From: Candidimonas nitroreducens
GTDB lineage: Bacteria > Pseudomonadota > Gammaproteobacteria > Burkholderiales > Burkholderiaceae_B
Direction of reading: 5' to 3'
Length of the DNA stretch: 64,000 nt
Assembly: GCF_002209565.1 (NCBI RefSeq)
Contig: NZ_NJIH01000011.1
Location: 62,001-126,000 of the forward strand
In this document: positions 16,985-26,096 of the stretch, piece after piece
Layout of the letters: each line of letters starts with the position of its first letter
How positions within the stretch are numbered: position 1 is the stretch's first letter
The notes under the pieces: generated by a model
The model's database searches: none
What the model saw: only the letters and a program-made list of their open reading frames with translations
Told to the model about the DNA's origin: nothing
Made by a program: the position numbers and the translations under genes

Positions 16985-17971
16985 ATGGGTAGGAAAAATC
17001 TGACAAAGCATGTGGCGGGCCTGGGCTCGTCGATGATATTGGCCGCCGCGGCGCTGCTGGGGCCGCGAGCGGCCTTGGCGGCCTGGCCGCAGGACAAGCC
17101 TATACGCATGGTCATTCCCTATGCCCCGGGCGGGGCAACGGATATTCTGGGGCGAGCCGTTTCGGACAAACTCAGCAAGCGCCTGAACCAGACCATCATC
17201 GTCGAGAACCGGCCGGGCGCGGGCAGCATGATCGGATCCGAGTACGTCGTGCGCTCGGCGCCGGATGGGTACACGCTGGTGCTGGGCAGTATCTCGAACG
17301 TGCTCAATGCCTATTTCTACAAGAATCCGCTCTATGACTTGCGCAAGGATCTCGAGCCGGTCACCCAGATCGTCACGGTGCCCAATTATCTTGCGGTCAG
17401 CAAGAAGCTGCCCGTCAAGAGCGTTGCAGATCTGATCAAACTCGCCAAGAAAGAGCCGAAGCAGCTCAGCTGCGCCGTGTCGGGGGTGGGCTCGTCGCCG
17501 TACTTGTCTTGCGAGCTGTTCAAAGTGCTGGCGGGGGTAGATGTCATCACCGCGCCCTTCAAAGGTGGAGCCCCGGCCATACAGTCGACCATGGGGGGCC
17601 AGACCACCATGGTGTTCGCCAACGAAGTCTACCCGTATATCAGCTCGGGCCAGATGCGCGGCCTGGGTGTGACCACGCTCAAGCGCTCGGAATACGCGCC
17701 TGACCTTCCCGCGATTTCGGAAACTTTGCCGTCGTACGACGTAACGGCCTGGTACGGGATCTGGGCGCCGGCGAAGACTCCGCAGGCCATAGTCGAACGC
17801 CTCAGCACAGAAGTGAACCAGGTGCTCAAGGATCCGGCCGTGCTGCAGGTTCTGGAAAAACTCGGGGCCACGCCTACGCAAAGCAGTCCGCAGGCGTTCG
17901 CCAAATATGTGAACGCCGAAATGGATCGCTGGGGCGATCTGACCAAGAAAATGAAAGTCGTACCTCAGTAA
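16985..17971 (+). CDS. Bug-family (TctC-like) periplasmic solute-binding protein
   Basis: A 328-residue periplasmic binding protein of the Bordetella uptake gene family. A signal peptide (about 1-33, ending ALAAW) precedes the family core: DKPIRMVIPYAPGGATDILG, VENRPGAGSMIGSEYV and SAPDGYTLVLG. Bug proteins bind carboxylates for tripartite tricarboxylate transporters or act in sensing; no TctA/TctB membrane partners are in this window. CAGGAGA precedes the ATG. The acyl-CoA ligase ATG begins one base after its stop codon, so they are co-transcribed and the ligand is probably an acid activated by that ligase. Confidence 0.93.
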   Translation: MGRKNLTKHVAGLGSSMILAAAALLGPRAALAAWPQDKPIRMVIPYAPGGATDILGRAVSDKLSKRLNQTIIVENRPGAGSMIGSEYVVRSAPDGYTLVLGSISNVLNAYFYKNPLYDLRKDLEPVTQIVTVPNYLAVSKKLPVKSVADLIKLAKKEPKQLSCAVSGVGSSPYLSCELFKVLAGVDVITAPFKGGAPAIQSTMGGQTTMVFANEVYPYISSGQMRGLGVTTLKRSEYAPDLPAISETLPSYDVTAWYGIWAPAKTPQAIVERLSTEVNQVLKDPAVLQVLEKLGATPTQSSPQAFAKYVNAEMDRWGDLTKKMKVVPQ

Positions 17972-17972
17972 T

Positions 17973-19529
17973 ATGACGCAATACGCGGGAGCAACTGTGC
18001 AAGTACCAAATGGATCGGAGTCGAAGCAGGCCATGCGCCGCCTGGCGGATTGCCTGTCGTACTGGGCCGAAACCACGCCCGGGCAGCCGGCCGTGTCCGA
18101 CGAGCGCCACGCCTGGTCGTACCGGCAATTGTCGCAAGCGGTCGACGCCGCGGCCGGATTCATGCGCGAGCAGGGCGTGCGTGCGGGCGATCGTGTGCTG
18201 CTGGTCGGGGAAAATGGCGCGACGCTGGCCGCCTTGATCCTGGCGGCTGGGCGTCTGGATGCCTGGGCGGTGCTCGAGAATGCACGCTGCGCGGCCATGG
18301 AGGTCGACGCCGTATGCGCCCACGCGCAGCCGCGCCTGGTCATCCATGTCGTGGACAATTCGTCCGCGGCGCGCGACCACGCTGCGCGGCATGGCGGCGC
18401 GGTGGTCGCCACCAGCTTCGGGGAAGTGGCGCCCGCCCGCCACGATCCACAAAGCGAGCCGCAGCCCGTGCACGAAGATCCCGCCCTGCAAGTGGCAACC
18501 ATGATCTACACCACGGGCAGCACCGGCACGCCCAAAGGAGTGATGCTCAGCCATGCGAATCTGCTGCACATCGGCGCGCTCATGCGCCGCCAGCGGCACC
18601 TGACGACCGCCGACAGGGTCTACGGGGTATTGCCCATCACGCATGTCATGGGGCTTTCGTCGGGCTTGATCGGCACATTGTCGGCGGGTGCGCATATACG
18701 GCTGGTGCCGCGCTTCTCGGCCGATGCCTGCCTGCAAGCCCTGCGCGGCGACGGCATCACCATCCTGCAAGGCGCGCCCGCGATGTTCGGGCGCTTGCTT
18801 GCCGCCGCGAGCGGGGCTCCCCCGCACACAGATCTGCGCTTCATCGCCGTCGGAGGTGCTCCGCTGGATCCGGCACTCAAGGCGCAGATCGAGGCCGTAT
18901 TCGGTTTGCCGCTGCATAATGGCTATGGCTTGACCGAAGCGTCGGCCTGCTGCTGGACCCGGCTCGAGGACGGCGCCCCGGATTGTTCCATCGGCTTGCC
19001 CAACCCTGGAATGGAGGCGCGCATACTGGATGCGCAGGGCGAGCCGGTTGCCGACGGCGAAACCGGCGAGCTTTGGGTGCGCGGGCCCTGCGTGATGCTG
19101 GGCTACTACCGCATGCCCGAGCGCACTCGCGAGGTTCTGCGCGACGATGGCTGGTTCAATACCCAGGATCTGGCGCGTAGGGGGCCGGACGGCCGCATAC
19201 ACATCGAAGGGCGCACCAAAGACTTGATCATACGTTCGGGCTTCAATGTGTCGCCGCTGGAGGTGGAGACGGCGCTCAACGCTTGCGAGGGCGTGCGCCA
19301 TTCGGCCGTCCTCGGGGTCATGAACGGCGGCAACGAAGAAATTGTCGCGATCGTCGAACCCGCCCCCGGCTCTCAGCCCACCGAGGCGGCGCTGCGCAGC
19401 TTCCTGGCAGCGAGGCTCGCTCCGTACAAGCAGCCGGGCCGCATAATCTTCATGCAGAACCTGCCCACGGCTCCCAACGGCAAGGTGCTGAAACATCAAC
19501 TCAAGCAGCAGCTCGGAGGCACGTTGTGA
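17973..19529 (+). CDS. AMP-dependent acyl-CoA synthetase / ligase
   Basis: A 518-residue ANL-superfamily enzyme that forms an acyl-AMP and then an acyl-CoA. Visible motifs are the phosphate-binding YTTGSTGTPKG (179-189), the adenine-site GYGLTEAS (about 314-321), the hinge region GRTKDLIIRSGFNVSP and the C-terminal catalytic lysine K504 in APNGKVLKH. It follows the Bug gene by one base and overlaps the next gene by GTGA, indicating translational coupling. The substrate is an organic acid, perhaps the Bug ligand; it could be aromatic or medium-chain, and the sequence does not decide. Confidence 0.9.
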   Translation: MTQYAGATVQVPNGSESKQAMRRLADCLSYWAETTPGQPAVSDERHAWSYRQLSQAVDAAAGFMREQGVRAGDRVLLVGENGATLAALILAAGRLDAWAVLENARCAAMEVDAVCAHAQPRLVIHVVDNSSAARDHAARHGGAVVATSFGEVAPARHDPQSEPQPVHEDPALQVATMIYTTGSTGTPKGVMLSHANLLHIGALMRRQRHLTTADRVYGVLPITHVMGLSSGLIGTLSAGAHIRLVPRFSADACLQALRGDGITILQGAPAMFGRLLAAASGAPPHTDLRFIAVGGAPLDPALKAQIEAVFGLPLHNGYGLTEASACCWTRLEDGAPDCSIGLPNPGMEARILDAQGEPVADGETGELWVRGPCVMLGYYRMPERTREVLRDDGWFNTQDLARRGPDGRIHIEGRTKDLIIRSGFNVSPLEVETALNACEGVRHSAVLGVMNGGNEEIVAIVEPAPGSQPTEAALRSFLAARLAPYKQPGRIIFMQNLPTAPNGKVLKHQLKQQLGGTL

Positions 19530-20272
19530 ACGACGCAGTAACTTATGTATCGAAGGACGGAATTGCAGTCATATCCATCAATCGGCCGGATCGGCTGAAC
19601 GCGATCGGGCCGGAGGTGGAAAAGGGCCTGGCCGAGGCCTGGGTGCGCCTGCGCGACAGCGATGAAGACCGCGTCGGCATCTTGACCGGAGTGGGCGACA
19701 AGGCCTTTTCGGCGGGCAAGGACATGAAGTCCAGCGCGCCGCCGGACTACCGCAGCTTCACCCCCGGTGTCGGGGTGTTGATAGAAAAGCCGCTGATCGC
19801 CGCGATCAGCGGCTGGTGCATCGGAGGAGCCATCGTGCTGGCGCAGATGTGCGATTTGTGCGTGGCCACCGAAGATGCCAAATTTACGTATCCGGAGGCG
19901 AAGATGGGGTTCGCCGGCGGCATGATCGCCTCGCTGGCCTCGCGCATTCCTCTCAAGGTGGCCATGGAGCTGATGCTGCTGGGCGAGGTCATCGACGCGC
20001 GGCGCGCCTACGAGGTCGGCATGGTCAACCGCCTGGTGCCGCCGGGCCAGCATATGGACGAGGCCATGAAGCTGGCGCGCCGGCTGGCCGACAATGCGCC
20101 ATTGGTCATGACCATGCTCAAGCGCTTCGCCGCGGCCACGGTGCCGCAAAGCCCGGTGGAGGCGGCGGGGCATGCCTGGCGGGAAAACGAAAGGGTGTTC
20201 CGCAGCGGCGACTTCCAGGAGGGCCTGGACAGCTTCACCCAGAAGCGCAACCCGCGGTTCACCGGAAAGTAG
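19526..20272 (+). CDS. Enoyl-CoA hydratase/isomerase (crotonase) family protein
   Basis: A 248-residue crotonase-fold protein. The oxyanion-hole segments are FSAGKD (61-66) and CIGGAIVLAQMCD (98-110). In classical hydratases the second segment carries the catalytic Glu (GGGCEL); here that position is V104, while the second catalytic acid (E124 in YPEAKMG) is kept. It therefore may not be a standard hydratase; isomerases, lyases and CoA hydrolases in this fold differ at these places. The GTG start overlaps the TGA of the acyl-CoA ligase (GTGA), so it acts on the CoA thioester made by that enzyme. Confidence 0.88.
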   Translation: MNDAVTYVSKDGIAVISINRPDRLNAIGPEVEKGLAEAWVRLRDSDEDRVGILTGVGDKAFSAGKDMKSSAPPDYRSFTPGVGVLIEKPLIAAISGWCIGGAIVLAQMCDLCVATEDAKFTYPEAKMGFAGGMIASLASRIPLKVAMELMLLGEVIDARRAYEVGMVNRLVPPGQHMDEAMKLARRLADNAPLVMTMLKRFAAATVPQSPVEAAGHAWRENERVFRSGDFQEGLDSFTQKRNPRFTGK

Positions 20273-20364
20273 CCCGCGTCCGGCTCTGGCGGCGGGGGCA
20301 TGGGCAGACGGGCACGATTGCGGACGTGCTATCGTCTCTGCATCGCAAATCGGGGTCTGCACAG

Positions 20365-21177
20365 ATGGACAAAACTTTATTGAAAGGCCTCATGGTTCTG
20401 GAGGCCGTCACCGACGTCGAGCACCCGCCGCGCACAGTCGACGAGCTGGCCGCGGTGGTGGGCCTGACCCGCAGCAACGCCCATCGCACGCTGCAAACGC
20501 TCATCCATGCGGGCTATATCGCCCGCGACGAGCGTGGCGGCGGCTATCGCGGAACCGTGCGCCTGTTCGAGCTGGGAGCCAGGCAACTGGCCCAGCTGGA
20601 CATACGCAAGCTCGCCACGCCCCTGATGCAGGCACTGGCCGACAAGACGGGCGAAACAGTGCACCTGTCGGTACTGGACGGCTTCGATGTGGTGTACATC
20701 GACAAGATCGATTCCCCCCAGCCGATACGCGCATATTCCATGGTCGGGGGGCGTGCGCCCGCCTATGCCGTGGCCACCGGCAAGGCCTTGCTGGCCTATC
20801 AGTCGGATGCATATATCGATAGCTACGCCAATGCCCTGGTGGCGCATACCCGCGCAACACTTACCAGCCTGGAGGCGCTGCGCGAAGATCTGAAGCGCGT
20901 GTTCAAGCAGGGCTACGCCGTAAACCGCGGCGAGTGGCGCGAGGGCGTAGGAGGCGTGGCGCGCGTGGTGTTCAACAATCTGGAGCAGCCCGTGGCCGCG
21001 GTCGGCATATCCGGGCCGCTGGATCGCCTTACCGCCGCGCAAGTCAAGCGTTTCGCGCCCGAAGTCGTGGGATGCGCCACCGCCATGTCGCATGGCCTGG
21101 GCTATCGCGAAGACTTGCAGCGCAGTCCGGGCAGCGGCGCGGCGACCTCCGCGGTACGCAGCCGCCGCAGCCAATGA
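20365..21177 (+). CDS. IclR-family transcriptional regulator
   Basis: A 270-residue IclR regulator: winged helix-turn-helix at about 1-65 (VDELAAVVGLTRSNAHRTLQ), then the effector domain with ETVHLSVLDGFDVVYIDKID, GGRAPAYAVATGKALLAY and NRGEWREGVGGVARVVF. It lies 92 bases after the crotonase on the same strand and is the likely local regulator of the Bug-ligase-crotonase operon. The C-terminus carries a 15-residue Ser/Ala/Arg tail. Start chosen at the first ATG of the fold; the upstream extension of the frame lies inside the crotonase gene. Confidence 0.88.
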   Translation: MDKTLLKGLMVLEAVTDVEHPPRTVDELAAVVGLTRSNAHRTLQTLIHAGYIARDERGGGYRGTVRLFELGARQLAQLDIRKLATPLMQALADKTGETVHLSVLDGFDVVYIDKIDSPQPIRAYSMVGGRAPAYAVATGKALLAYQSDAYIDSYANALVAHTRATLTSLEALREDLKRVFKQGYAVNRGEWREGVGGVARVVFNNLEQPVAAVGISGPLDRLTAAQVKRFAPEVVGCATAMSHGLGYREDLQRSPGSGAATSAVRSRRSQ

Positions 21178-21287
21178 CCGGGTGCCGCGGGTCTTGCCTG
21201 GTGTAGGCCTGCGGGCCGCGCGGCGCCGTATTGACGCCGCCCTTTGTTTGCCGCCTCTTGTCGCTGCCTCTTGTCGCCGCCTTGCCT

Positions 21288-22373
21288 TTACCCGCAGCAG
21301 CGCTCGGCGGCTTTGTCGGCGTCGCAGCAGCCGTCTTCTTCGATCTGCACGGTTACGTGCGTGATGTCGTAGCGCTCGGCCACGCGCTTCCTGACCGCGG
21401 CCACGATTTCGTGCGCCTGCGCGTTGCCGCTGGGCACTACGTGCACCGTCAGCAGGTGCTGGCCCGAGGTAATGGACCATACGTGGATGTGGTGCGCATC
21501 GCGGATCTGGGCGACATTCTGTTCCAGGTCGGCCTTGATGTCGGCGATGCTGATGCCGGCCGGCGTGCCCTCCAGCAATATGTGGCCCGAAGAGCGGATG
21601 ATCTGCCAGGCGCCGCGCAGCACGATAAGCGCCACGAAGACGGATAGTATGGGGTCGATCGGCACCCAGCCCGTGCCCATGATGACCAGCGCCGCGACGA
21701 TGGCGGCGGCCGAGCCCAGCATGTCGCCCAGTACGTGCAGCAGGGCGCTGCGCATGTTCAGGCTGTCGCGGCTGCCGCCGTTGAGCACCAGGAAGGCGGC
21801 GATATTGGCGGCCAGGCCGGCGCAGGCGACGATCAGCATGGGCACGCCCATGACGGCCACAGGTTCGAAGAAGCGTTCGATCGCCACGGCCACGATCCAT
21901 AGCGCGATCAGGAACAGCGCCAGGCCGTTGACGAAGGCGGCCAGGATTTCCATGCGGCGGTAGCCGTACGACAGCTGTTCGGTGGCCTGGCGCCGGCCCA
22001 CGCGCAGGGCGAACCAGCTGAAGCCCAGCGCGGCGGCATCGCTGACCATGTGGCCGGCGTCGGCCAGCAGGGCCAGCGAGCCCGAAAGCAGGCCGCCGAC
22101 CACCTCGACCACCAGGAACACGACGATGATGCCGAAGGCCAGAACGACGAGGCGCTCGTCGGTTACGCCGGCGCCGTGGCTATGTCCGCCGGGGCCATGG
22201 TGATGCCCGGCATGGCCGTGGGCGTGGCTGTCGCCCGCGTCATGGCTTGCCCCGGCACGGTCGTGATCGTGCCTGGCGCCCGGTTCTCCGGTGTGTTCAT
22301 GGCCGTGGCCGTCTTCGCACTGATGCTCGTGCCGGTGTCCGTGTTCTGCGCCGGTATGGCTGTGCTGATGCAT
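21288..22373 (-). CDS. Cation diffusion facilitator (zinc/cadmium/cobalt exporter, CzcD/ZitB type)
   Basis: A 361-residue CDF transporter. The first 75 residues are a His/Asp/Gly-rich cytoplasmic tail with many HGH units, expected to bind metal. Six transmembrane helices follow; the paired HxxxD-type metal sites are visible in LLADAGHMVSDAAALG (helix 2) and LLHVLGDMLGSAAA (helix 5), the combination found in zinc exporters. The C-terminal cytoplasmic domain has HHIHVWSITSGQHLLTVHV and ends in DGCCDADKAAERCCG, an unusual cysteine-rich end. The start at 22373 follows a GGAG; an ATG 12 codons upstream is possible. It exports zinc and related divalent metals in exchange for protons. Confidence 0.92.
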   Translation of the reverse strand: MHQHSHTGAEHGHRHEHQCEDGHGHEHTGEPGARHDHDRAGASHDAGDSHAHGHAGHHHGPGGHSHGAGVTDERLVVLAFGIIVVFLVVEVVGGLLSGSLALLADAGHMVSDAAALGFSWFALRVGRRQATEQLSYGYRRMEILAAFVNGLALFLIALWIVAVAIERFFEPVAVMGVPMLIVACAGLAANIAAFLVLNGGSRDSLNMRSALLHVLGDMLGSAAAIVAALVIMGTGWVPIDPILSVFVALIVLRGAWQIIRSSGHILLEGTPAGISIADIKADLEQNVAQIRDAHHIHVWSITSGQHLLTVHVVPSGNAQAHEIVAAVRKRVAERYDITHVTVQIEEDGCCDADKAAERCCG

Positions 22374-22444
22374 GCGTCTGGCTCCGCCCGCTGCAGGACT
22401 GGCCTGCATTTCCGGGGCCTGTGGTTGGAGCCATTATTGTATGC

Positions 22445-22548
22445 TGCCGGGCCGGGCCGGGCCGGGCCGAGCCGAGCTCAGCTCAGCGGAGCCCAGCCGA
22501 GCCCAGCCGAGCCCAGCCGAGCCCAGCCGAGCCCAGCCGAGCCCAGCG
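22445..22548. repeat. GC-rich simple repeat: GGGCC units, then 10-bp tandem GCCCAGCCGA
   Basis: About five GGGCC/GCCGG pentamers (22446-22469) lead into nearly six copies of the 10-bp unit GCCCAGCCGA (22491-22548). It lies just upstream of the CDF start and downstream of the end of the minus-strand AhpD-like gene, so it could affect CDF expression. Long open frames across it are artefacts of the 10-bp period. Confidence 0.9.
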
Positions 22549-22610
22549 GCGGCCGGCCCGGCCGCCGCGCGGGGCGCTTGCCGGACGGCCCGAGCGGGGT
22601 TCGGCCCGGA

Positions 22611-23090
22611 TCAGCTCAGGCCGGCCTTGTCGAGGCCGAAGGCGTCGTCCGCCGAGCCCGGCACCGCGCGAAAGGCGACCGAAAGCCGGTTCCAGCCATT
22701 GATGGCGACGACCAGGAAAGTGATGTCGGTGATTTCCGGCTCGGAATACACCTCGCGCATGCGCGCATAGCTTTCGTCCGGGATGCCGTGCGGCGGCAAG
22801 TGGGTAACGATTTCCGTCCATTCGAGCGCGGCGCGTTCACGCGCGTCGAACAGCGGGGATTCGCGCCACACCGCGACGTGGTGCAGCCGCAGCTCGCGCT
22901 CGCCGTGTATTTTCGCTTCCTTGACATGCATATCGACGCAGAACGCGCAGCCATTGATTTGCGAGGCGCGCAGGAAAATGAGGTCTTTCAGCTTCTCGGG
23001 CACCGGCCGGTCTTTCAGCGAGTTGCTGAACTCCTGGTATTTTGCGGCGACCGCAGGCGATTGATGGAAATAATTCAGACGTGCACTCAT
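22611..23090 (-). CDS. Alkylhydroperoxidase/carboxymuconolactone decarboxylase family protein
   Basis: A 159-residue protein starting MSARLNYFHQSPAVAAKYQE, with the CMD-family redox motif NGCAFCVDMH (C48, C51, H55) and EWTEIVTHL further on. This is the roughly 150-residue AhpD-like type often annotated as peroxidase-related; the CxxC pair and His suggest peroxidase or disulfide chemistry. AAAGGA precedes the ATG at 23090, chosen over an ATG 11 codons upstream. Apparently monocistronic, followed by the GC-rich repeat. Confidence 0.88.
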   Translation of the reverse strand: MSARLNYFHQSPAVAAKYQEFSNSLKDRPVPEKLKDLIFLRASQINGCAFCVDMHVKEAKIHGERELRLHHVAVWRESPLFDARERAALEWTEIVTHLPPHGIPDESYARMREVYSEPEITDITFLVVAINGWNRLSVAFRAVPGSADDAFGLDKAGLS

Positions 23091-23458
23091 GCTTGAGGTT
23101 CCTTTGATAGGGCTGTGCGGCATGCCGGACGATATCTCCCGGAAGCCGCATGATGGCCTTTGCCTGGCCGGCGCAAGCTGCTTTGCGCATAAATGAGAGG
23201 AAGCCGCGGCTTCCCCGCAAGAACGCCGCTACATGCCGCGAAGCCAAGCATCGCATACGTATCATGCAAGCATATGGCCTGTACAGAAAGTGCCAAGAAG
23301 TGCCTTTTGTATTGGGCCATGATGCCGGAGCGGCGCATGGGAACCGCCGAAGGCTGGCGCCTCGCATTGCGAGTGGGCCGTTGCGTCCATGTGCGCCGGG
23401 CGCCACGGCAGCATCGCCCCGTTCGGCCAGGTTCGTCCTTCAGCTTTACACAGCCCCT
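23091..23458. other. Gene-free stretch between the AhpD-like gene and LysR
   Basis: About 370 bases. It contains the minus-strand promoter of the AhpD-like gene and the 3' flank of the LysR gene. I saw no supported coding frame and no clear terminator. Confidence 0.45.
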
Positions 23459-24403
23459 TCAGCTTTGCGCAGCGTAGGGATAGATCCTTTCCCTATGGTC
23501 GGCTATGACTTCCCGCAGCGCCTGGGTGAATGCTTCGAGCACGGCCGGTTGTTCACGCCCGCGCTTCATGATGAGTTGGAAGCCTAGCGATAGTACGGGG
23601 TCGGTCAGTAGCGCCGTGGATATCTGGGCCTCCATGCCTACCGGTGCGACGAACGAGGGGATGATGGTGGGGCCGACCCCGGCCGCGGCCATGCCTATCA
23701 GGGACTCGAGCCGGTTCATCCTGATTCCGTCCGAGCGTTTCACGCCACAGGCGGCGCGGTGCTTGTTGACCTGCTCCTGAAGTTCCATGTGCGGCTGCAT
23801 CTCGACGAAGGGGACATCCGGCAGCTCGTCCCAACGCAATTGCCTTGCGGCTTTGCCGTGAGTCTTCGCCCGCCAGGGCGCGGTGCGCGATTCGAGATAG
23901 ATAAAGTCGAACTCGAACAGCGTGCGTCGCGAGACCTCGGGAATGCGGCGGGGGAATACGCCCAGCCCGCAGTCGAGTTCGCCGCTGCGCACGCGCAATT
24001 CCACCTCGGGCTTGGGCAGGTCATGGATGTGTAGATCCAGCGTCGGCTGCGTGCGGCGCAGCATCATGTACACCTTGGGCATGACCGTGGCCGAGAATAT
24101 GGGCGGCACGCCCACCCTCAAGGTGCGCCGCCGCTTTTCGGAAAGCTGGCTTAGGACGGGGGCGATGGCCTCTACCTCGTCCACGACCTGCTGGGCAACC
24201 GGCACCAAGCGCTGGCCGGCCGCCGTCAGGCGTACCGAGCGGGTGGTGCGCTCGAACAGGCGGCAGGACAACTGGCTTTCCATGTCCTGCATCATCAGGC
24301 TCAGACCGGGCTGGCTGATGTGTACGCGTTCCGCCGCACGCGTGAAGCCGCGCGTTTGCACGATGGCGAGGAAGGCCTTGAAATGCCGGATCGTTAGATT
24401 CAT
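23459..24403 (-). CDS. LysR-family transcriptional regulator
   Basis: A 314-residue LysR regulator: helix-turn-helix at about 1-60 (FLAIVQTRGFTRAAERVHIS then QPGLSLMMQDMESQL), then a periplasmic-binding-like effector domain with LRVGVPPIFSATVMP and ESLIGMAAAGVGPTIIPSFV. It is divergent from the aldehyde dehydrogenase across a 97-bp AT-rich gap, the standard arrangement for a LysR activator of the operon it faces, so it probably controls the catabolic genes from 24501 onward. Effector unknown. Confidence 0.9.
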   Translation of the reverse strand: MNLTIRHFKAFLAIVQTRGFTRAAERVHISQPGLSLMMQDMESQLSCRLFERTTRSVRLTAAGQRLVPVAQQVVDEVEAIAPVLSQLSEKRRRTLRVGVPPIFSATVMPKVYMMLRRTQPTLDLHIHDLPKPEVELRVRSGELDCGLGVFPRRIPEVSRRTLFEFDFIYLESRTAPWRAKTHGKAARQLRWDELPDVPFVEMQPHMELQEQVNKHRAACGVKRSDGIRMNRLESLIGMAAAGVGPTIIPSFVAPVGMEAQISTALLTDPVLSLGFQLIMKRGREQPAVLEAFTQALREVIADHRERIYPYAAQS

Positions 24404-24500
24404 AAGGAACAGAAATCAATAGATATTAGATATATATTAGACAAATCAAGGGATAGATTCTAGAGTTCTCGCAGCAGACAAGAACACCTTAGGAGATCCC
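24404..24500. promoter_or_regulatory. Divergent LysR / aldehyde dehydrogenase promoter region
   Basis: A 97-bp gap, unusually AT-rich (around TAGATATTAGATATATATTA), between divergent genes. It contains several T-N11-A arrangements as expected for LysR sites, but AT-richness makes these easy to find by chance. AGGAGA lies just before the dehydrogenase start. Confidence 0.55.
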
Positions 24501-25949
24501 ATGAGCGTTGCCAGCCACTATATAGACGGCCACTGGGTCGACGCCGTCGGCGGCACCGCTGTCCTGGGCGATTCGTTCAATCCGGCCACGGGCCTGGCGG
24601 CTGCGCGCTATGCCGATGCCGGGCTGGCCGAGGGCGAGGCCGCCATCGCGGCCGCCAGGCGCGCCTTCCAGTACAGCGCATGGCGCCGCTCGCCACGGCT
24701 GCGCGCCGATGTGCTGCTGCGCTTCGCCGACCGGCTGGAGGCGCGCAAGGACGAGGTGGCCGACTGGCTGGTCACCCTCAACGGCAAGCTGCGCAGGGAA
24801 GCCGTGGGCGAGATTCTGGGGGCGGCGTCCGAGCTGCGCTATTACGCCGGCCTGGCGCGCAACCTGTTCGGCCGGATCGCCGAGATCGAGCCCGGCTGCT
24901 ATACCTCGCTAGAGCGCGAGGCCGCCGGCGTGGCCGCCATTATTCTGCCCTGGAACGCCCCGATCATCTTGTTGGCGCGTTCCCTGGCACCGGCGCTGGC
25001 GGCGGGTTGCACCGTGGTCGTCAAGCCGGCATTCCAGACCGCGCTGGCGCAAAACCTGGCGCTCGAATGCCTGGTGCAGGACGAACGCATTCCGGCTGGT
25101 GTCGTCAACTCGGTGATCGAGTCGGGGTCGACGGTATCCCAGCTGCTCTGCACCTCGCCCGAGGTGGACGTGGTGAGCTTTACCGGCTCTACCGCCGTGG
25201 GCAAGCGGATCGCGCAGGCCAGCGCCGGCACGCTCAAGCGCTTGTCGCTGGAGCTGGGCGGCAAGTCGCCCGCTGTGGTGTTCGCCGATGCCGCAGACGA
25301 GCGCAGCGTCGCGGGCATCGTGGCCGGCAGCCTGATCCAGGCGGGCCAGCAATGCACAGCGATCAGCCGCGTCCTGATCCAGGACAGCGTGTACACCGAC
25401 TTCACGCGGCGCCTGGCCGAGGCATATGGCGCGGTGCGCGTGGGCCCCGGCAACGACCCCCGCTCGCAGATGGGCTGCCTGATCGACATAGCCAATCGCG
25501 ACCGCATCGCCGGCTTGGTCGAGCGCGCCAGCGCCGTCGGCGAGGTGCTGGTGCAAGGGCGCGTCCCCGGTGGCGAGCTGGCGCGCGGCGCCTTCATCGA
25601 ACCCAGCATGGTGGCTGTCGAAGATTTGTCCTCCGACTATATACAGCGCGAGCTGTTTGGCCCACTGGTGGTGGTCGAACGCTTCCGTGACGAGGACGAA
25701 GCCATTGCCCGCGCCAATGCGACGCGCTACAGCCTTGCCTCGAGCGTCTGGACGGCCGACGCGGCGCGCAGCCGGCGCATGGCTGCCCGCATGCGGTTCG
25801 GCACCGTGTGGGCCAATACTCACAACAAGCTCTTTGCCGAAGCCGAGACCGGCGGCCACGCCGACAGCGGCTACGGGCGCCTGCATGGGCAGGAAGGCCT
25901 GAACGATTTCCTGGAAACCAAGCATTTCTACTATGAATTACCGGCCTAG
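24501..25949 (+). CDS. Aldehyde dehydrogenase (NAD(P)+-dependent)
   Basis: A 482-residue aldehyde dehydrogenase with N152 (LPWNAP), the FTGSTAVG loop (227-234), general base E251 (SLELGGKSP) and nucleophile C285 (AGQQCTA) in place. The AGQQC form is typical of betaine-aldehyde, benzaldehyde and vanillin-like dehydrogenases rather than GabD. It opens a plus-strand run that continues with a ThDP-dependent enzyme 147 bases downstream; the pair could make and then oxidise an aldehyde. Controlled, by position, by the divergent LysR gene. Confidence 0.92.
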   Translation: MSVASHYIDGHWVDAVGGTAVLGDSFNPATGLAAARYADAGLAEGEAAIAAARRAFQYSAWRRSPRLRADVLLRFADRLEARKDEVADWLVTLNGKLRREAVGEILGAASELRYYAGLARNLFGRIAEIEPGCYTSLEREAAGVAAIILPWNAPIILLARSLAPALAAGCTVVVKPAFQTALAQNLALECLVQDERIPAGVVNSVIESGSTVSQLLCTSPEVDVVSFTGSTAVGKRIAQASAGTLKRLSLELGGKSPAVVFADAADERSVAGIVAGSLIQAGQQCTAISRVLIQDSVYTDFTRRLAEAYGAVRVGPGNDPRSQMGCLIDIANRDRIAGLVERASAVGEVLVQGRVPGGELARGAFIEPSMVAVEDLSSDYIQRELFGPLVVVERFRDEDEAIARANATRYSLASSVWTADAARSRRMAARMRFGTVWANTHNKLFAEAETGGHADSGYGRLHGQEGLNDFLETKHFYYELPA

Positions 25950-26096
25950 CGCCGTGCCCGGGAAATTCGTACCCGTGAACTCGATGGATGCGCGTGGCGG
26001 ATTTCTCCTTCGGGGCGCTGGAGCCCGGCCGCTACGGGCGGATCTTTCTTGATGCATCGCCGGCCGCGGCTTTCGACCGCGGCGATTGGAGACATA

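Noticed and set aside
22050-23096. Plus-strand frames running through the GC-rich repeat with PSPAEPSRAQ-type translation
   Set aside because: The apparent protein repeat is the 10-bp DNA repeat read in all frames; the flanks are complements of the CDF and AhpD-like genes.
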